Origin: Moorena sp. SIO3I8
GTDB taxonomy: Bacteria > Cyanobacteriota > Cyanobacteriia > Cyanobacteriales > Coleofasciculaceae
NCBI RefSeq assembly: GCF_010692325.1
Contig: NZ_JAAHHW010000003.1
Location: 1-64,000 of the forward strand
Direction: 5' to 3'
DNA: 64,000 nucleotides
The notes under the pieces are model-generated. The model saw only the letters and a list, made by a program, of their open reading frames with translations. It was not told where the DNA came from and did not search any database. Below, piece by piece: positions 53,909 through 62,162 of this stretch. Every line of letters starts with the position of its first letter. Within the stretch, counting starts at the first letter, position 1. The position numbers and the translations under genes are program-made.

Positions 53909-55234
53909 ATGACAGACCCACAGCGTTCACCCCGCATTGCACCAGCACCACCGCCTTTGAATGTAGCGTCTAGACCAGTATCTGCTCAAGGCAATCAATC
54001 AAGACCTGCACAACCAAGAGCCATGGCTCCAAGAAGCCGTCAAGCCGGTGCCCCAGTAGCCTCACGCCCTCGCCCTGTGGCCACAGCAGCTCAGAATTCA
54101 GCCACTAAGGTCCAAGCCAAACCATCCGCCAATCAGCACCAGCAGACACCCAGTAACATCGGTCTGCCTCCTGGACAGTCAAGCTTAGAAAGCATTGTCC
54201 GTCAGGCCTTTGAGAAAGGAATTTCTGATATTCATCTAGGTGTTGGTGAAACTCCCCGTTTCCGGAATCGTGGGGAAATGGAGCCAACGGAGTATCCAGT
54301 CACAGATCAGGCAACATTTAGCTGTTGGCTCAAGGAAATACTGACTGATGAAGAAATCCGACGCTTTAGAGAAGAGTTGGAATTTGATGGGGCAACTCAG
54401 TACGAGTTTAGTCGGGTCAGGATTAATATCTTCGATAGTCTTCTTGGTCCTGCCATGGTCTTGCGGATTATTCCCCTGAAGATATTGACCCTTGAGCAGT
54501 TGCGGTTGCCTGCAATCCTGAAAGATGTCTGTCACTACCATAAAGGTCTCATTTTGGTCACCGGTCCGACAGGTTCCGGAAAATCTACCAGCATGGCCGC
54601 CATGATAGACTATATGAACAAAGAGATGCCGCGACATATAATTACCATTGAAGACCCCATTGAATTTATCCACCAAAGTCGGAAATCTCTGATTAAACAG
54701 CGGGAAGTAGGAATGCATACCCGTAAATTTGACCGGGCCTTGAAAGCTGCTTTGCGGGAAGACCCCGATGTGATTCTGATTGGGGAAATGCGAGACCGAG
54801 AAACAGTCAATACAGCTCTGAAGGCTGCTCAAACTGGTCATTTGGTCATGGGTACTTTGCATACCAACAGTGCGGTCAAAACCATTGAGCGGATTCTCAA
54901 TCTCTACAATCCAGAAGAACAGCCTCCCATGCGGGTGGCTATATCAGAAGCCCTAGTGGCAGTGATTTCCCAAGGGTTGTGTCGTACTACCGATGGCAAG
55001 CGTGCTGCTTTCCATGACATCCTGATTAATACTGAATCCATTAAGGATTACATCCTCAAGGGCAAATACGAAGAAATTGAACAACTGATGGCGGACAGTG
55101 AATTTGACGGTATGGTTACTGTAAATAAATCCTTGTTCGCTCTTTACCAAGAGGGGCGTATTACTGAGGAAACTGCCTTGGAAAAGTCACCCACTCCCAA
55201 CGAGATCGCAATGATGTTGCGCGGTCGGATCTAG
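53909..55234 (+). CDS. pilT: Type IV pilus retraction ATPase PilT-like, with proline-rich N-terminus
   Basis: 441 residues. The first about 90 are Pro/Ala/Gln/Arg-rich and disordered, unlike the compact start of classical PilT. The ATPase follows: SLESIVRQAFEKGISDIHLG, Walker A ILVTGPTGSGKSTSMAAMID, Asp box HIITIEDPIEFIHQSRKSLI, Walker B ALREDPDVILIGEMRDRET and His box HLVMGTLHTNSA. In the C-domain the usual AIRNLIRE-type motif is not obvious, so a PilT2-like subtype is possible. It powers pilus retraction for twitching motility or phototaxis at the inner membrane. It is followed after 138 nt by a KaiB-like fusion gene. Confidence 0.92.
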   Translation: MTDPQRSPRIAPAPPPLNVASRPVSAQGNQSRPAQPRAMAPRSRQAGAPVASRPRPVATAAQNSATKVQAKPSANQHQQTPSNIGLPPGQSSLESIVRQAFEKGISDIHLGVGETPRFRNRGEMEPTEYPVTDQATFSCWLKEILTDEEIRRFREELEFDGATQYEFSRVRINIFDSLLGPAMVLRIIPLKILTLEQLRLPAILKDVCHYHKGLILVTGPTGSGKSTSMAAMIDYMNKEMPRHIITIEDPIEFIHQSRKSLIKQREVGMHTRKFDRALKAALREDPDVILIGEMRDRETVNTALKAAQTGHLVMGTLHTNSAVKTIERILNLYNPEEQPPMRVAISEALVAVISQGLCRTTDGKRAAFHDILINTESIKDYILKGKYEEIEQLMADSEFDGMVTVNKSLFALYQEGRITEETALEKSPTPNEIAMMLRGRI

Positions 55235-55372
55235 GGATTAGCCACACTTGTATTAGGGATTAGGAATTAGGGATCAACACTTAACCCCTAATTCCTAATC
55301 CCTAACCCCTAAAACCATTACCTAAAACCTAACACTTAAAGTATTAAAATAATTTTGACATAGTACTAGCAT

Positions 55373-56320
55373 ATGCTGGATGAAACCCCCTCGCCCCAAC
55401 TGTTTAAAGGTATTGCTATATTTACACCAGGGGAAGATCTAGTATATAGCATTGACTTTAATAAGCAGAGTCACTGGCATCTGCATCTGTGTGCGAGTTT
55501 ACAGGAAATACTGGGGTTACCAGAGCCACCTCATTTTTTAGTCCCGGGATATACTGCCACCATTGATCGGTGGATGGACTCTCAAACCAATCAGTTGCGC
55601 ATGTCAGCAGAAATTCATTGGTTGGTGCAACATCATCAGGCATTGTTAAATGCAGTATTTGGCACAGACAACCTGATTTGGCAAGTAGCCCCTTGGGAGG
55701 AAGAGTCCTGTGACCCGGCGGTGCTAGAAACTTATCGCAATCAGTTTCCCCAACTCTGGGAAAACCATGACTTGATCCTGCGCATTGACCGCCCAGAGCC
55801 ATTATCCTACTGCGATACAGAAGACGTTTTGCCAGAAAGGGTTACTAACCAAAACTCTGGCAGATCTTCACCTCAGGAGCATTTGAGAGCTATGGAAAAG
55901 CTGCCCGTTTTATCTAAGTCTACCACTGATAGTACAGACTCACTGACTGTCACCGATGTCACCAAACCTGATTCTTTATCCAGGATATCCTTGCCTGATG
56001 TGTCTCACTCCCAGGCACAACCTACCCATAGCTATGTCCTGCGTTTGTTCGTTTCCGGACATAGTACAGAAACTGAGTATACTCTCAAGAGTCTATACCA
56101 GTTGTTAGAGAATCATTTAGGTCATCCCTATACCCTAAAAATTATTGATGTTTTCAAGCACCCAGAACTGGCAGAAACTGATCAGATCTCGGCTACACCA
56201 ACACTACTCAGAGTATGGCCCGAGCCTGTCCGGCGGATTATCGGTGATTTGAATGATATTGATCAGGTATTGCAGAGATTAACCAGCAATATAGTTAACT
56301 CCTCAGCACTTAAGCAATAA
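55373..56320 (+). CDS. Protein with C-terminal KaiB-like (thioredoxin-fold) domain
   Basis: 315 residues. Residues 1-145 (LFKGIAIFTPGEDLVYSIDF, WHLHLCASLQEILGLPEPPH, FLVPGYTATIDRWMD) form a cyanobacterial domain I cannot name. Residues 150-215 are a Ser/Thr/Pro-rich linker. Residues 218-308 are KaiB-like: YVLRLFVSGHSTETEYTLKS, LYTLKIIDVFKHPELAE-like LKIIDVFKHPELAETDQISA and TPTLLRVWPEPVRRIIGDL. KaiB domains occur in the clock protein KaiB and the sensor SasA; no kinase domain is present here. The start at 55373 is the only ATG before the conserved part. A repeated, hairpin-forming spacer separates it from pilT. Confidence 0.8.
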   Translation: MLDETPSPQLFKGIAIFTPGEDLVYSIDFNKQSHWHLHLCASLQEILGLPEPPHFLVPGYTATIDRWMDSQTNQLRMSAEIHWLVQHHQALLNAVFGTDNLIWQVAPWEEESCDPAVLETYRNQFPQLWENHDLILRIDRPEPLSYCDTEDVLPERVTNQNSGRSSPQEHLRAMEKLPVLSKSTTDSTDSLTVTDVTKPDSLSRISLPDVSHSQAQPTHSYVLRLFVSGHSTETEYTLKSLYQLLENHLGHPYTLKIIDVFKHPELAETDQISATPTLLRVWPEPVRRIIGDLNDIDQVLQRLTSNIVNSSALKQ

Positions 56321-56353
56321 GCTTTTAATCGGTAATTTTAATCGGTAATAGCT

Positions 56354-56394
56354 CATATAGCAGTTCTCAATTTGGTATTGAGAACTGCTATATG
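56354..56394. terminator. Perfect 18-bp palindrome between convergent genes
   Basis: CATATAGCAGTTCTCAAT and ATTGAGAACTGCTATATG form a perfect 18-bp stem with loop TTGGT. It lies exactly between the KaiB-like gene and the converging ABC-F gene, one nt from the latter's stop. It probably ends both transcripts, although flanking T runs are short. Confidence 0.65.
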
Positions 56395-58113
56395 TTACTT
56401 TTGTTTAGCAGCAGCTTTCTTTTTGGTCTTTTTGGTCTTTTTGCTAGCATTGGCAGCTTTTTTAGCCGCTTTGGCCGCAGCGATCGCTTTTAACCGAGCT
56501 TCTTCTTTTTCCTGGGCAATCTTTTCGAGATAGTAGTGGTAATCTCCCAGATAGGTGCAGAATTCGCCATCCCGAATTTCCACAATTTTGTTTGCCACTT
56601 TCGAGATAAAATAGCGGTCGTGGGAAACAATAATTACTGTACCATCATAGGCCGCGAGTGCTTCCTCCAACATTTCTTTGGCTGGGATATCCAGGTGATT
56701 AGTAGGCTCATCCAGAATTAGTAAATTAGCGGGAGAAAGGAGCATTTTGGCTAAGGCCAGGCGGGCTTTTTCGCCTCCACTAAGGGACTCAACCTTTTTA
56801 TATACCGTGTCCCCAGTAAACAGAAACCGTCCCAATAGGGTACGCACTTCCTGATTTTTCCAGTCTGGGACTTCATCATGGATGGTTTCCATGACCGTTT
56901 TGCTTAATTCTAGGGCTTCTGCTTGATTCTGCTCAAAGTAACCAGGAATGACATTGTGTTTGCCCAGTCCTACTATTCCTTCTGTGGGCTGTTCCATTGC
57001 CATGATCATCCGAAGTAAGGTGGATTTACCGCAACCATTGGGACCGATGAAGGCTATGCGATCGCCCCGTTCAATCAACAAGTCTGCTCCCAGAAATAAA
57101 ATCTTGTCATCATAGTCATGGACTAAATCCTTGATTTTGACTACCTCAAGACCACTACGAGGGGCATCAGGGAATTGGAATTTGAGGGTTTTGAGATTAG
57201 CAGTCGGGGCTTCTATCCGTTCAGTTTTTTCTAATTGTTTCTCTCGGCTTTTGGCTTGGGTAGACCGGGTTGCACTAGCACGGAAACGCTCAATAAAGGC
57301 TTGCTGCTTCTCTATTTCCTTTTGTTGACGCTCGTAGCTACTCAGTTGAGCTGCCTGCATCTCGGCTTTCTGCTGCAGATAAGCTGAGTAATTGCCTAGG
57401 TAGGTAGTCGAGACACCCCGTTCGGTTTCTACAATTTGGGTGCAGAGGCGGTCAAGAAACTCCCGGTCGTGAGATACTATTACCATTGGGGTCTTCAGAC
57501 CCTTGAGATACTTTTCTAACCATTCGATGGTTTCCAAGTCAAGATGGTTAGTCGGCTCGTCCATCAGTAGGACGTCTGGCTTCTGGAGCAGGATTTTGCC
57601 TAAACTCATGCGCATTTGCCAGCCACCACTGAAAGCACTCACTAAGCGATCGCTATCCTGTGGCTCAAATCCCATCTCTGGCAAGATCTTGTCAATTTTT
57701 GCTTGTAAGCCATAACCATCAAGGGCTTCAAATTGGCGCTGCCACCTATCTAGCTTTCTAATCAGTCCTTCTAATTCTGCTTCATCAGCCATTTCCATGG
57801 CGTTTTGCACTTGTAGCATTTCCTCGTGTACGTGGTTAGCTTCCTTAAATACCGTCCAGAATTCTGCTGAGACCGTGCGGGTTGGGTCTACTTCAAATTC
57901 TTGGGTGAGGTAAGCGATATGAAGACTGGCAGGACGGATAACAACGCCGCTGGTGGGTTCCATCTCTCCAGCAATAATTTTCAGTTGGGTAGATTTCCCG
58001 GCACCATTGACGCCAACTAAGCCAATGCGATCGCCTGGTTTAACTTCCCAGTTGACATCCTTTAGAACTTCGCCAGTGGGGTATACTTTACTAATGTGTT
58101 CGAGTCGCAGCAT
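56395..58113 (-). CDS. ABC-F family ATPase, Lys/Ala-rich tail
   Basis: 572 residues. Two ABC domains in one chain without membrane helices: Walker A GLVGVNGAGKST and FIGPNGCGKST, signatures AFSGGWQMRMSL and SLSGGEKARLAL, and Walker B VLLMDEPTNHLDLE and LLILDEPTNHLDIP. A charged interdomain linker (SSYERQQKEIEKQQAFIERF) joins them, as in ABC-F translation factors that act at the ribosomal E site. The tail is repetitive (KAAKKAANASKKTKKTKKKA) and basic, suggesting RNA contact. Antibiotic resistance is not implied. A second ABC-F gene lies 430 nt upstream on the same strand. Confidence 0.92.
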   Translation of the reverse strand: MLRLEHISKVYPTGEVLKDVNWEVKPGDRIGLVGVNGAGKSTQLKIIAGEMEPTSGVVIRPASLHIAYLTQEFEVDPTRTVSAEFWTVFKEANHVHEEMLQVQNAMEMADEAELEGLIRKLDRWQRQFEALDGYGLQAKIDKILPEMGFEPQDSDRLVSAFSGGWQMRMSLGKILLQKPDVLLMDEPTNHLDLETIEWLEKYLKGLKTPMVIVSHDREFLDRLCTQIVETERGVSTTYLGNYSAYLQQKAEMQAAQLSSYERQQKEIEKQQAFIERFRASATRSTQAKSREKQLEKTERIEAPTANLKTLKFQFPDAPRSGLEVVKIKDLVHDYDDKILFLGADLLIERGDRIAFIGPNGCGKSTLLRMIMAMEQPTEGIVGLGKHNVIPGYFEQNQAEALELSKTVMETIHDEVPDWKNQEVRTLLGRFLFTGDTVYKKVESLSGGEKARLALAKMLLSPANLLILDEPTNHLDIPAKEMLEEALAAYDGTVIIVSHDRYFISKVANKIVEIRDGEFCTYLGDYHYYLEKIAQEKEEARLKAIAAAKAAKKAANASKKTKKTKKKAAAKQK

Positions 58114-58284
58114 TAAGATGTCTCCAAGGAAAATTTTAGCTGGGGACTTTTAGTCCTGATCCCAAGTTGCTGTCGGGTTGACTACAGAAGTTTGGTTGAC
58201 AGGTATTCCCCTGTTCCTTTGACCATTAGTCCTTCTCAGTTTTCCCGTCTACAGCAGATTATCCCTGGAAACCGCCACCTACAG

Positions 58285-58379
58285 TAGACCTCTTGCATCA
58301 ATGGTGCCAAGCCCCGATTATCCCCTGCCCAGACTTGGGGAGCTAGGGGGGCAAAAGGATGATTGATGCAATAAGTCTA
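58285..58379. repeat. 95-nt MITE-like inverted repeat
   Basis: TAGACCTCTTGCATCAAT (58285-58302) and ATTGATGCAATAAGTCTA (58362-58379) are inverted repeats matching at 16 of 18 positions. The centre is GC-rich with no open frame. It lies upstream of the first ABC-F gene. Confidence 0.65.
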
Positions 58380-58545
58380 GTGATAGAGTTTACGATCCAG
58401 GATGTTTTCGGTTATCGTAACAAAAATTAATCATGTCTGGTAGTACCCGAAAGTCAAGGGAATAGGGAACTTCAGCTCGGGTAACCGGGAACATTAATCT
58501 ACTCTGTCAGCAGAATCCCCGCGTCTAATGACCGGGGAGTATCAA

Positions 58546-60477
58546 CTAAGATTCCCGTTCCGCCAACTCCATCCAACGCTCAGTTGCTGTATCAATTTCC
58601 TGAGTCAATGCCTCTAAGGTCTGATAAAGTTTCTGGACTTCACTGGTGTTTTTGGGAGGGGATTGATAAAGGGTTTTCTCCAACTCAGCTTTCTGAGCTT
58701 CCAGTTGGGGAATCTGACTTTCGAGTTGATCAAATTCCCGCCTTTCCCAATTAGACAGCCGACGGGGTTTGCTATTACTCGATGATTTTTTATTGGACGC
58801 CTCGACCTTAGAGGATTCAGGCTTTTTACTTTGAGTCTGAGCCATCTGTTGGGCTAGTTTTGCCTCTTCTTCTCGCTTTTTATCGATATAAAGGGAATAA
58901 TTACCAGGATACTGACGTATGTTACCCTCAGATTCAAAGGCAAAGATTTTATCGACGGTGCGGTCTAGGAAATAGCGGTCGTGGGAGACTATAATCACAC
59001 AACCATTAAACCCCTCTAGATACTCTTCCAGTACAGCTAGAGTTTGTACATCTAAATCATTAGTGGGCTCGTCAAGAATAAGTACATTGGGAGAACTCAT
59101 CAGTACTTGCAACAGAAACAAGCGACGTTTCTCACCACCGGAAAGCTTATGAATTGGTGCATACTGTTGGGTGGGAGGAAATAAGAAACGCTCCAGCATC
59201 TGTGAGGCAGTAATCAATGTGCCATCAGCGGTTGTGACATACTCTGCTACGTCTTTTAGGTAATCAATTACTCGCTGATTTTGATTAAGAGCTTCGAGCA
59301 AATCCTCTGAATGCTGGTCAAAGTAACCGATATAAATGGTAGACCCAATTTCAACGTTACCAGAATCGGGCTGAATGCGTCCAGTAATAATATCCATTAG
59401 GGTAGATTTCCCTACCCCATTGCCACCAATGATGCCAACTCGGTCATCGGGACTAAATTCGTAGGTAAAATCTTTGACCATAATTCTACCGTCATAGCCT
59501 TTAGAAACATTGTCTAACTCAATGACTTTCTTGCCAATTCGACGACCAGGGGTAGAAATTTCCACTTTACCCTGAGCTTGTTTAAACTCCTTGGCTTGCA
59601 TGTCGTGAATACGGTCAATTCGAGCTTTTTGCTTGGTACTGCGAGCCTTTGGCCCCCGTTTGAGCCATTCTAACTCTCGGCGCAATACCCCTTGATGTTT
59701 CCGTTGAGTACTGATGGCTGATTCTTCAGCTAAGGCTTTTTTCTCTAAATAGTAGGAATAGTTGCCAGAGTATGTATACAGGTCTCCCCGGTCAATTTCG
59801 ATAATCCGGTTGGTGACCTGGTCTAGAAAATAGCGGTCGTGAGTAATCAGTAATATTGCTCCACGATAACTATTTAGGTAACTCTGTAACCACTCTACGG
59901 ACATGGCATCGAGATGGTTTGTTGGCTCATCCATTAACAATACTTCTGGTTCCGCTAGCAAGGCGGCTGCTAATGCAATCCGTTTACGATAGCCACCAGA
60001 CAACTGACCAATGGGAGCATCAAAATCAACTATTCCTAATTTACTTAGAATAATTTTTGCTTTTGTTTCCAGTTCCCAAGCTCCTGTGGCATCCATCTGC
60101 TGGGTTACACTTGAGAGCTGTGCTAGCAGTTGGTTATCCTCGGGATTGTGAGCCAATTTCTGGGAAAGTTCTTCATACTCACGAATCAGAGTCATCTGCT
60201 GACCACTATCAGCAAATACTTGCTCTAAAACGGTGTTATTGTCATCTAAGTCTGGTTGTTGGGGTAAGTAAACAATTTTAGTTTTGGGATTAATGGAGAG
60301 TTGACCAGCATCAATGGGCTCAAGACCAGCAATTATTTTTAATAGGGTGGATTTACCTGAACCATTAGTGCCAATTAGACCAACTTTATCCATAGGATCT
60401 AGACTAAAGCTAGCTTCTTTCAGGATTTCTTTAATCCCAAAGTCTTTGCGAACGGATTGTAGGGTGAAAATACTCAT
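58546..60477 (-). CDS. ABC-F family ATPase (Uup-like) with C-terminal coiled coil
   Basis: 643 residues. Walker A GLIGTNGSGKST and GIIGGNGVGKST, signatures QLSGGYRKRIAL and KLSGGEKRRLFL, Walker B VLLMDEPTNHLDAM and VLILDEPTNDLDVQ. The interdomain linker RRELEWLKRGPKARSTKQKA is the Uup subgroup signature. Residues 545-643 contain a low-complexity Ser/Lys stretch then a coiled coil (WERREFDQLESQIPQLEAQK), which in Uup binds DNA or branched nucleic acid. It may limit precise excision of repeats and act on ribosomes; the former is of interest in this repeat-rich genome but is known from E. coli only. Confidence 0.92.
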   Translation of the reverse strand: MSIFTLQSVRKDFGIKEILKEASFSLDPMDKVGLIGTNGSGKSTLLKIIAGLEPIDAGQLSINPKTKIVYLPQQPDLDDNNTVLEQVFADSGQQMTLIREYEELSQKLAHNPEDNQLLAQLSSVTQQMDATGAWELETKAKIILSKLGIVDFDAPIGQLSGGYRKRIALAAALLAEPEVLLMDEPTNHLDAMSVEWLQSYLNSYRGAILLITHDRYFLDQVTNRIIEIDRGDLYTYSGNYSYYLEKKALAEESAISTQRKHQGVLRRELEWLKRGPKARSTKQKARIDRIHDMQAKEFKQAQGKVEISTPGRRIGKKVIELDNVSKGYDGRIMVKDFTYEFSPDDRVGIIGGNGVGKSTLMDIITGRIQPDSGNVEIGSTIYIGYFDQHSEDLLEALNQNQRVIDYLKDVAEYVTTADGTLITASQMLERFLFPPTQQYAPIHKLSGGEKRRLFLLQVLMSSPNVLILDEPTNDLDVQTLAVLEEYLEGFNGCVIIVSHDRYFLDRTVDKIFAFESEGNIRQYPGNYSLYIDKKREEEAKLAQQMAQTQSKKPESSKVEASNKKSSSNSKPRRLSNWERREFDQLESQIPQLEAQKAELEKTLYQSPPKNTSEVQKLYQTLEALTQEIDTATERWMELAERES

Positions 60478-60569
60478 GGAAACTTTATAGGAAAGGGAAT
60501 AGGGAGTAGAGAGTAGGAAGTAGGGAGTAGGGAATAGGGAGTAGGGAGTAGGGAACAGAAATATGTCTT

Positions 60570-60701
60570 ATATCAAGTCTGGTTGAATACCATAATTAAG
60601 GGGCGGGGGCGCGGGGAGATGGGGAGATGGGGAGATGGGGAGATGGGGAGATGGGGAGATGGGCGAGGTTTTTATTAAGGGTAATTATCCTGACATGATA
60701 T
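60570..60701. repeat. 132-nt MITE-like element with octamer core
   Basis: Ends ATATCAAGTCTGG (60570-60582) and CCTGACATGATAT (60689-60701) are inverted repeats (11 of 13). The core has about six GGGGAGAT octamers (60613-60662). The right part is the reverse complement of 40804-40840; the left part repeats 51719-51747. GGGAGTA heptamers (60490-60556) precede it. Confidence 0.75.
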
Positions 60702-60735
60702 TAAGCTTTACTTCGATTGCTATCAATTGATTTTT

Positions 60736-60770
60736 AAAAAACCCGTTTTCTATCTAGAAAACGGGTTTTT
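60736..60770. terminator. Bidirectional Rho-independent terminator
   Basis: CCCGTTTTC (60742-60750), loop TATCTA, GAAAACGGG (60757-60765), flanked by A6 and T5. It lies about 110 nt after the stop of the prohibitin gene (minus strand) and would end that transcript. Confidence 0.8.
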
Positions 60771-60876
60771 GTAGTTGTAATTTAACTACTAATACTCAAC
60801 TGCAAACTATCAAAGGTCTCACTAGTAACTAGCATTAAATTAAAGAGTTTTTGATAATTTTATTGACATTTTGATG

Positions 60877-61719
60877 CTATTGAGGTACGTTGTTTAGGTC
60901 AAAGATAAAGGGAACACTGCTATTCCTATCACCACCAATAACGAGAACTTTAGGCATCTGAGCCCCACCTTCTCGCCAAGCTGCGATCGCTTCTTTCTGG
61001 AGCACTAGTTCACCCCCTTGAGCTTTGAGGGTTTCGGCCAAAAGTCGTTGGGCTTCTGCTTTACCCTGAGCGCGATTAATTTCTGCTTGAGCTTCTTGCT
61101 CAGCCTGCTGTGCTATATAGACAGCTCGTTGGGCTTGTTGTTCAGCTACCTGTTTTTCTTCAACTGCCTTGGCAAATTCCCTAGAAAAATTCAGGTCAAT
61201 CACACTAGTATCCAATACTTGGACATCATACTTGGCTAACCGTTCGCCCAAAGCCTTATCAAAATCTTCCTTTAACTGACTCCGTTGGGTAATCGATTCT
61301 TCAGCAGTACGAAGGGCGGCAGCAATTTTAAATGACTCTTGAGTCTGAGGGGCAATAATTGTCGCCACTAGATTCTGTAGAGTTCCTTGTTTTCGCCTGA
61401 TGCTAACCACTTGACTGGGATCGAGGCGGAAGTTGATGGCAAATCGAGCGGTCAAATCCTGAAGATCCTTTGTGGAACTCTGGGCTGGGACTTCAAACTT
61501 CTGTACGGTGACATCATACACATCGACTATAGAGACGAAGGGCAGTTTGAAGTGGATACCTTCAAGCAGAGCGCCATCTCTAGCTTTACCCAAAATACTA
61601 AGGACTCCAGCCTGACCAGGATTGATGATTACAAAACAATTAAAGGTGAGGAGAATAACTAATGCTGCGATAATCCCCCCCACTAAAGATTGCCAATTTT
61701 GTGGATTTTGGTTCCTCAA
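60877..61719 (-). CDS. Prohibitin/SPFH-domain membrane protein
   Basis: 280 residues. One N-terminal membrane helix (LVGGIIAALVILLTFNCFVI) is followed by the SPFH domain: INPGQAGVLSILGKARDGAL, LEGIHFKLPFVSIVDVYDV, TARFAINFRLDPSQVVSIRR. Then comes a long Ala/Glu/Gln coiled coil (KQVAEQQAQRAVYIAQQAEQ) ending LAETLKAQGGELVLQKEAIA. It oligomerises into membrane rings that organise proteases or lipids. The start is a TTG at 61719 with GGAG eight nt upstream; no ATG gives the helix. It appears monocistronic, with a strong terminator downstream. Confidence 0.92.
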   Translation of the reverse strand: MRNQNPQNWQSLVGGIIAALVILLTFNCFVIINPGQAGVLSILGKARDGALLEGIHFKLPFVSIVDVYDVTVQKFEVPAQSSTKDLQDLTARFAINFRLDPSQVVSIRRKQGTLQNLVATIIAPQTQESFKIAAALRTAEESITQRSQLKEDFDKALGERLAKYDVQVLDTSVIDLNFSREFAKAVEEKQVAEQQAQRAVYIAQQAEQEAQAEINRAQGKAEAQRLLAETLKAQGGELVLQKEAIAAWREGGAQMPKVLVIGGDRNSSVPFIFDLNNVPQ

Positions 61720-62162
61720 GTTTTAATCTCCTTTTAAATTATCCCCCGGATGAATCACAGGGGAATTAAGCCCTGATGTTACCAGATAGGGCATTTGCTA
61801 GATATCGTAAGCCTTATGGCATCATATCTTCAGCATACTAGAAAAGTTCGTCTATCAGCTATCAGCTATAGCAAAGGGAACAGGGAACAGCGGATCTGGG
61901 AACAGGGAGTAGGGAGTAGGGAGTAGGGAGTAGGGAACAAAATTCTCAGCAATTCCTACACGGATTGCTATATTAGCTATCAGCTTATGGGCTACGCCCA
62001 CGCTACACCGAACAGCTTATGGGTCACACAGGCTAGAAGCCTGTGCCACGCTAGTTGAGGTGCCACGCTAGTTGAGGTGCCAAAGGCCAACGGCTGACCA
62101 CTGACCACTGACCACTGACCACTGATAGCTGACCGCTGACCGCTGACCACTGACGGCTGATC
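61720..62162. other. Repeat-packed spacer
   Basis: Holds GGGAGTA heptamers (61905-61940), ATCAGCTATCAGCT repeats, a CACGCTAGTTGAGGTGC direct repeat (62048-62085), an ACGCCCACGCTACACCGAAC relative of the small-repeat core (61985-62006) and GACCACT heptamers (62095-62150). No gene is seen. The prohibitin promoter should be within 61720-61860. Confidence 0.55.

Noticed and set aside
54236-54862. 208-codon minus-strand open frame
   Set aside because: It lies wholly inside pilT on the opposite strand and has no protein-like features; a shadow of strong pilT codon use.
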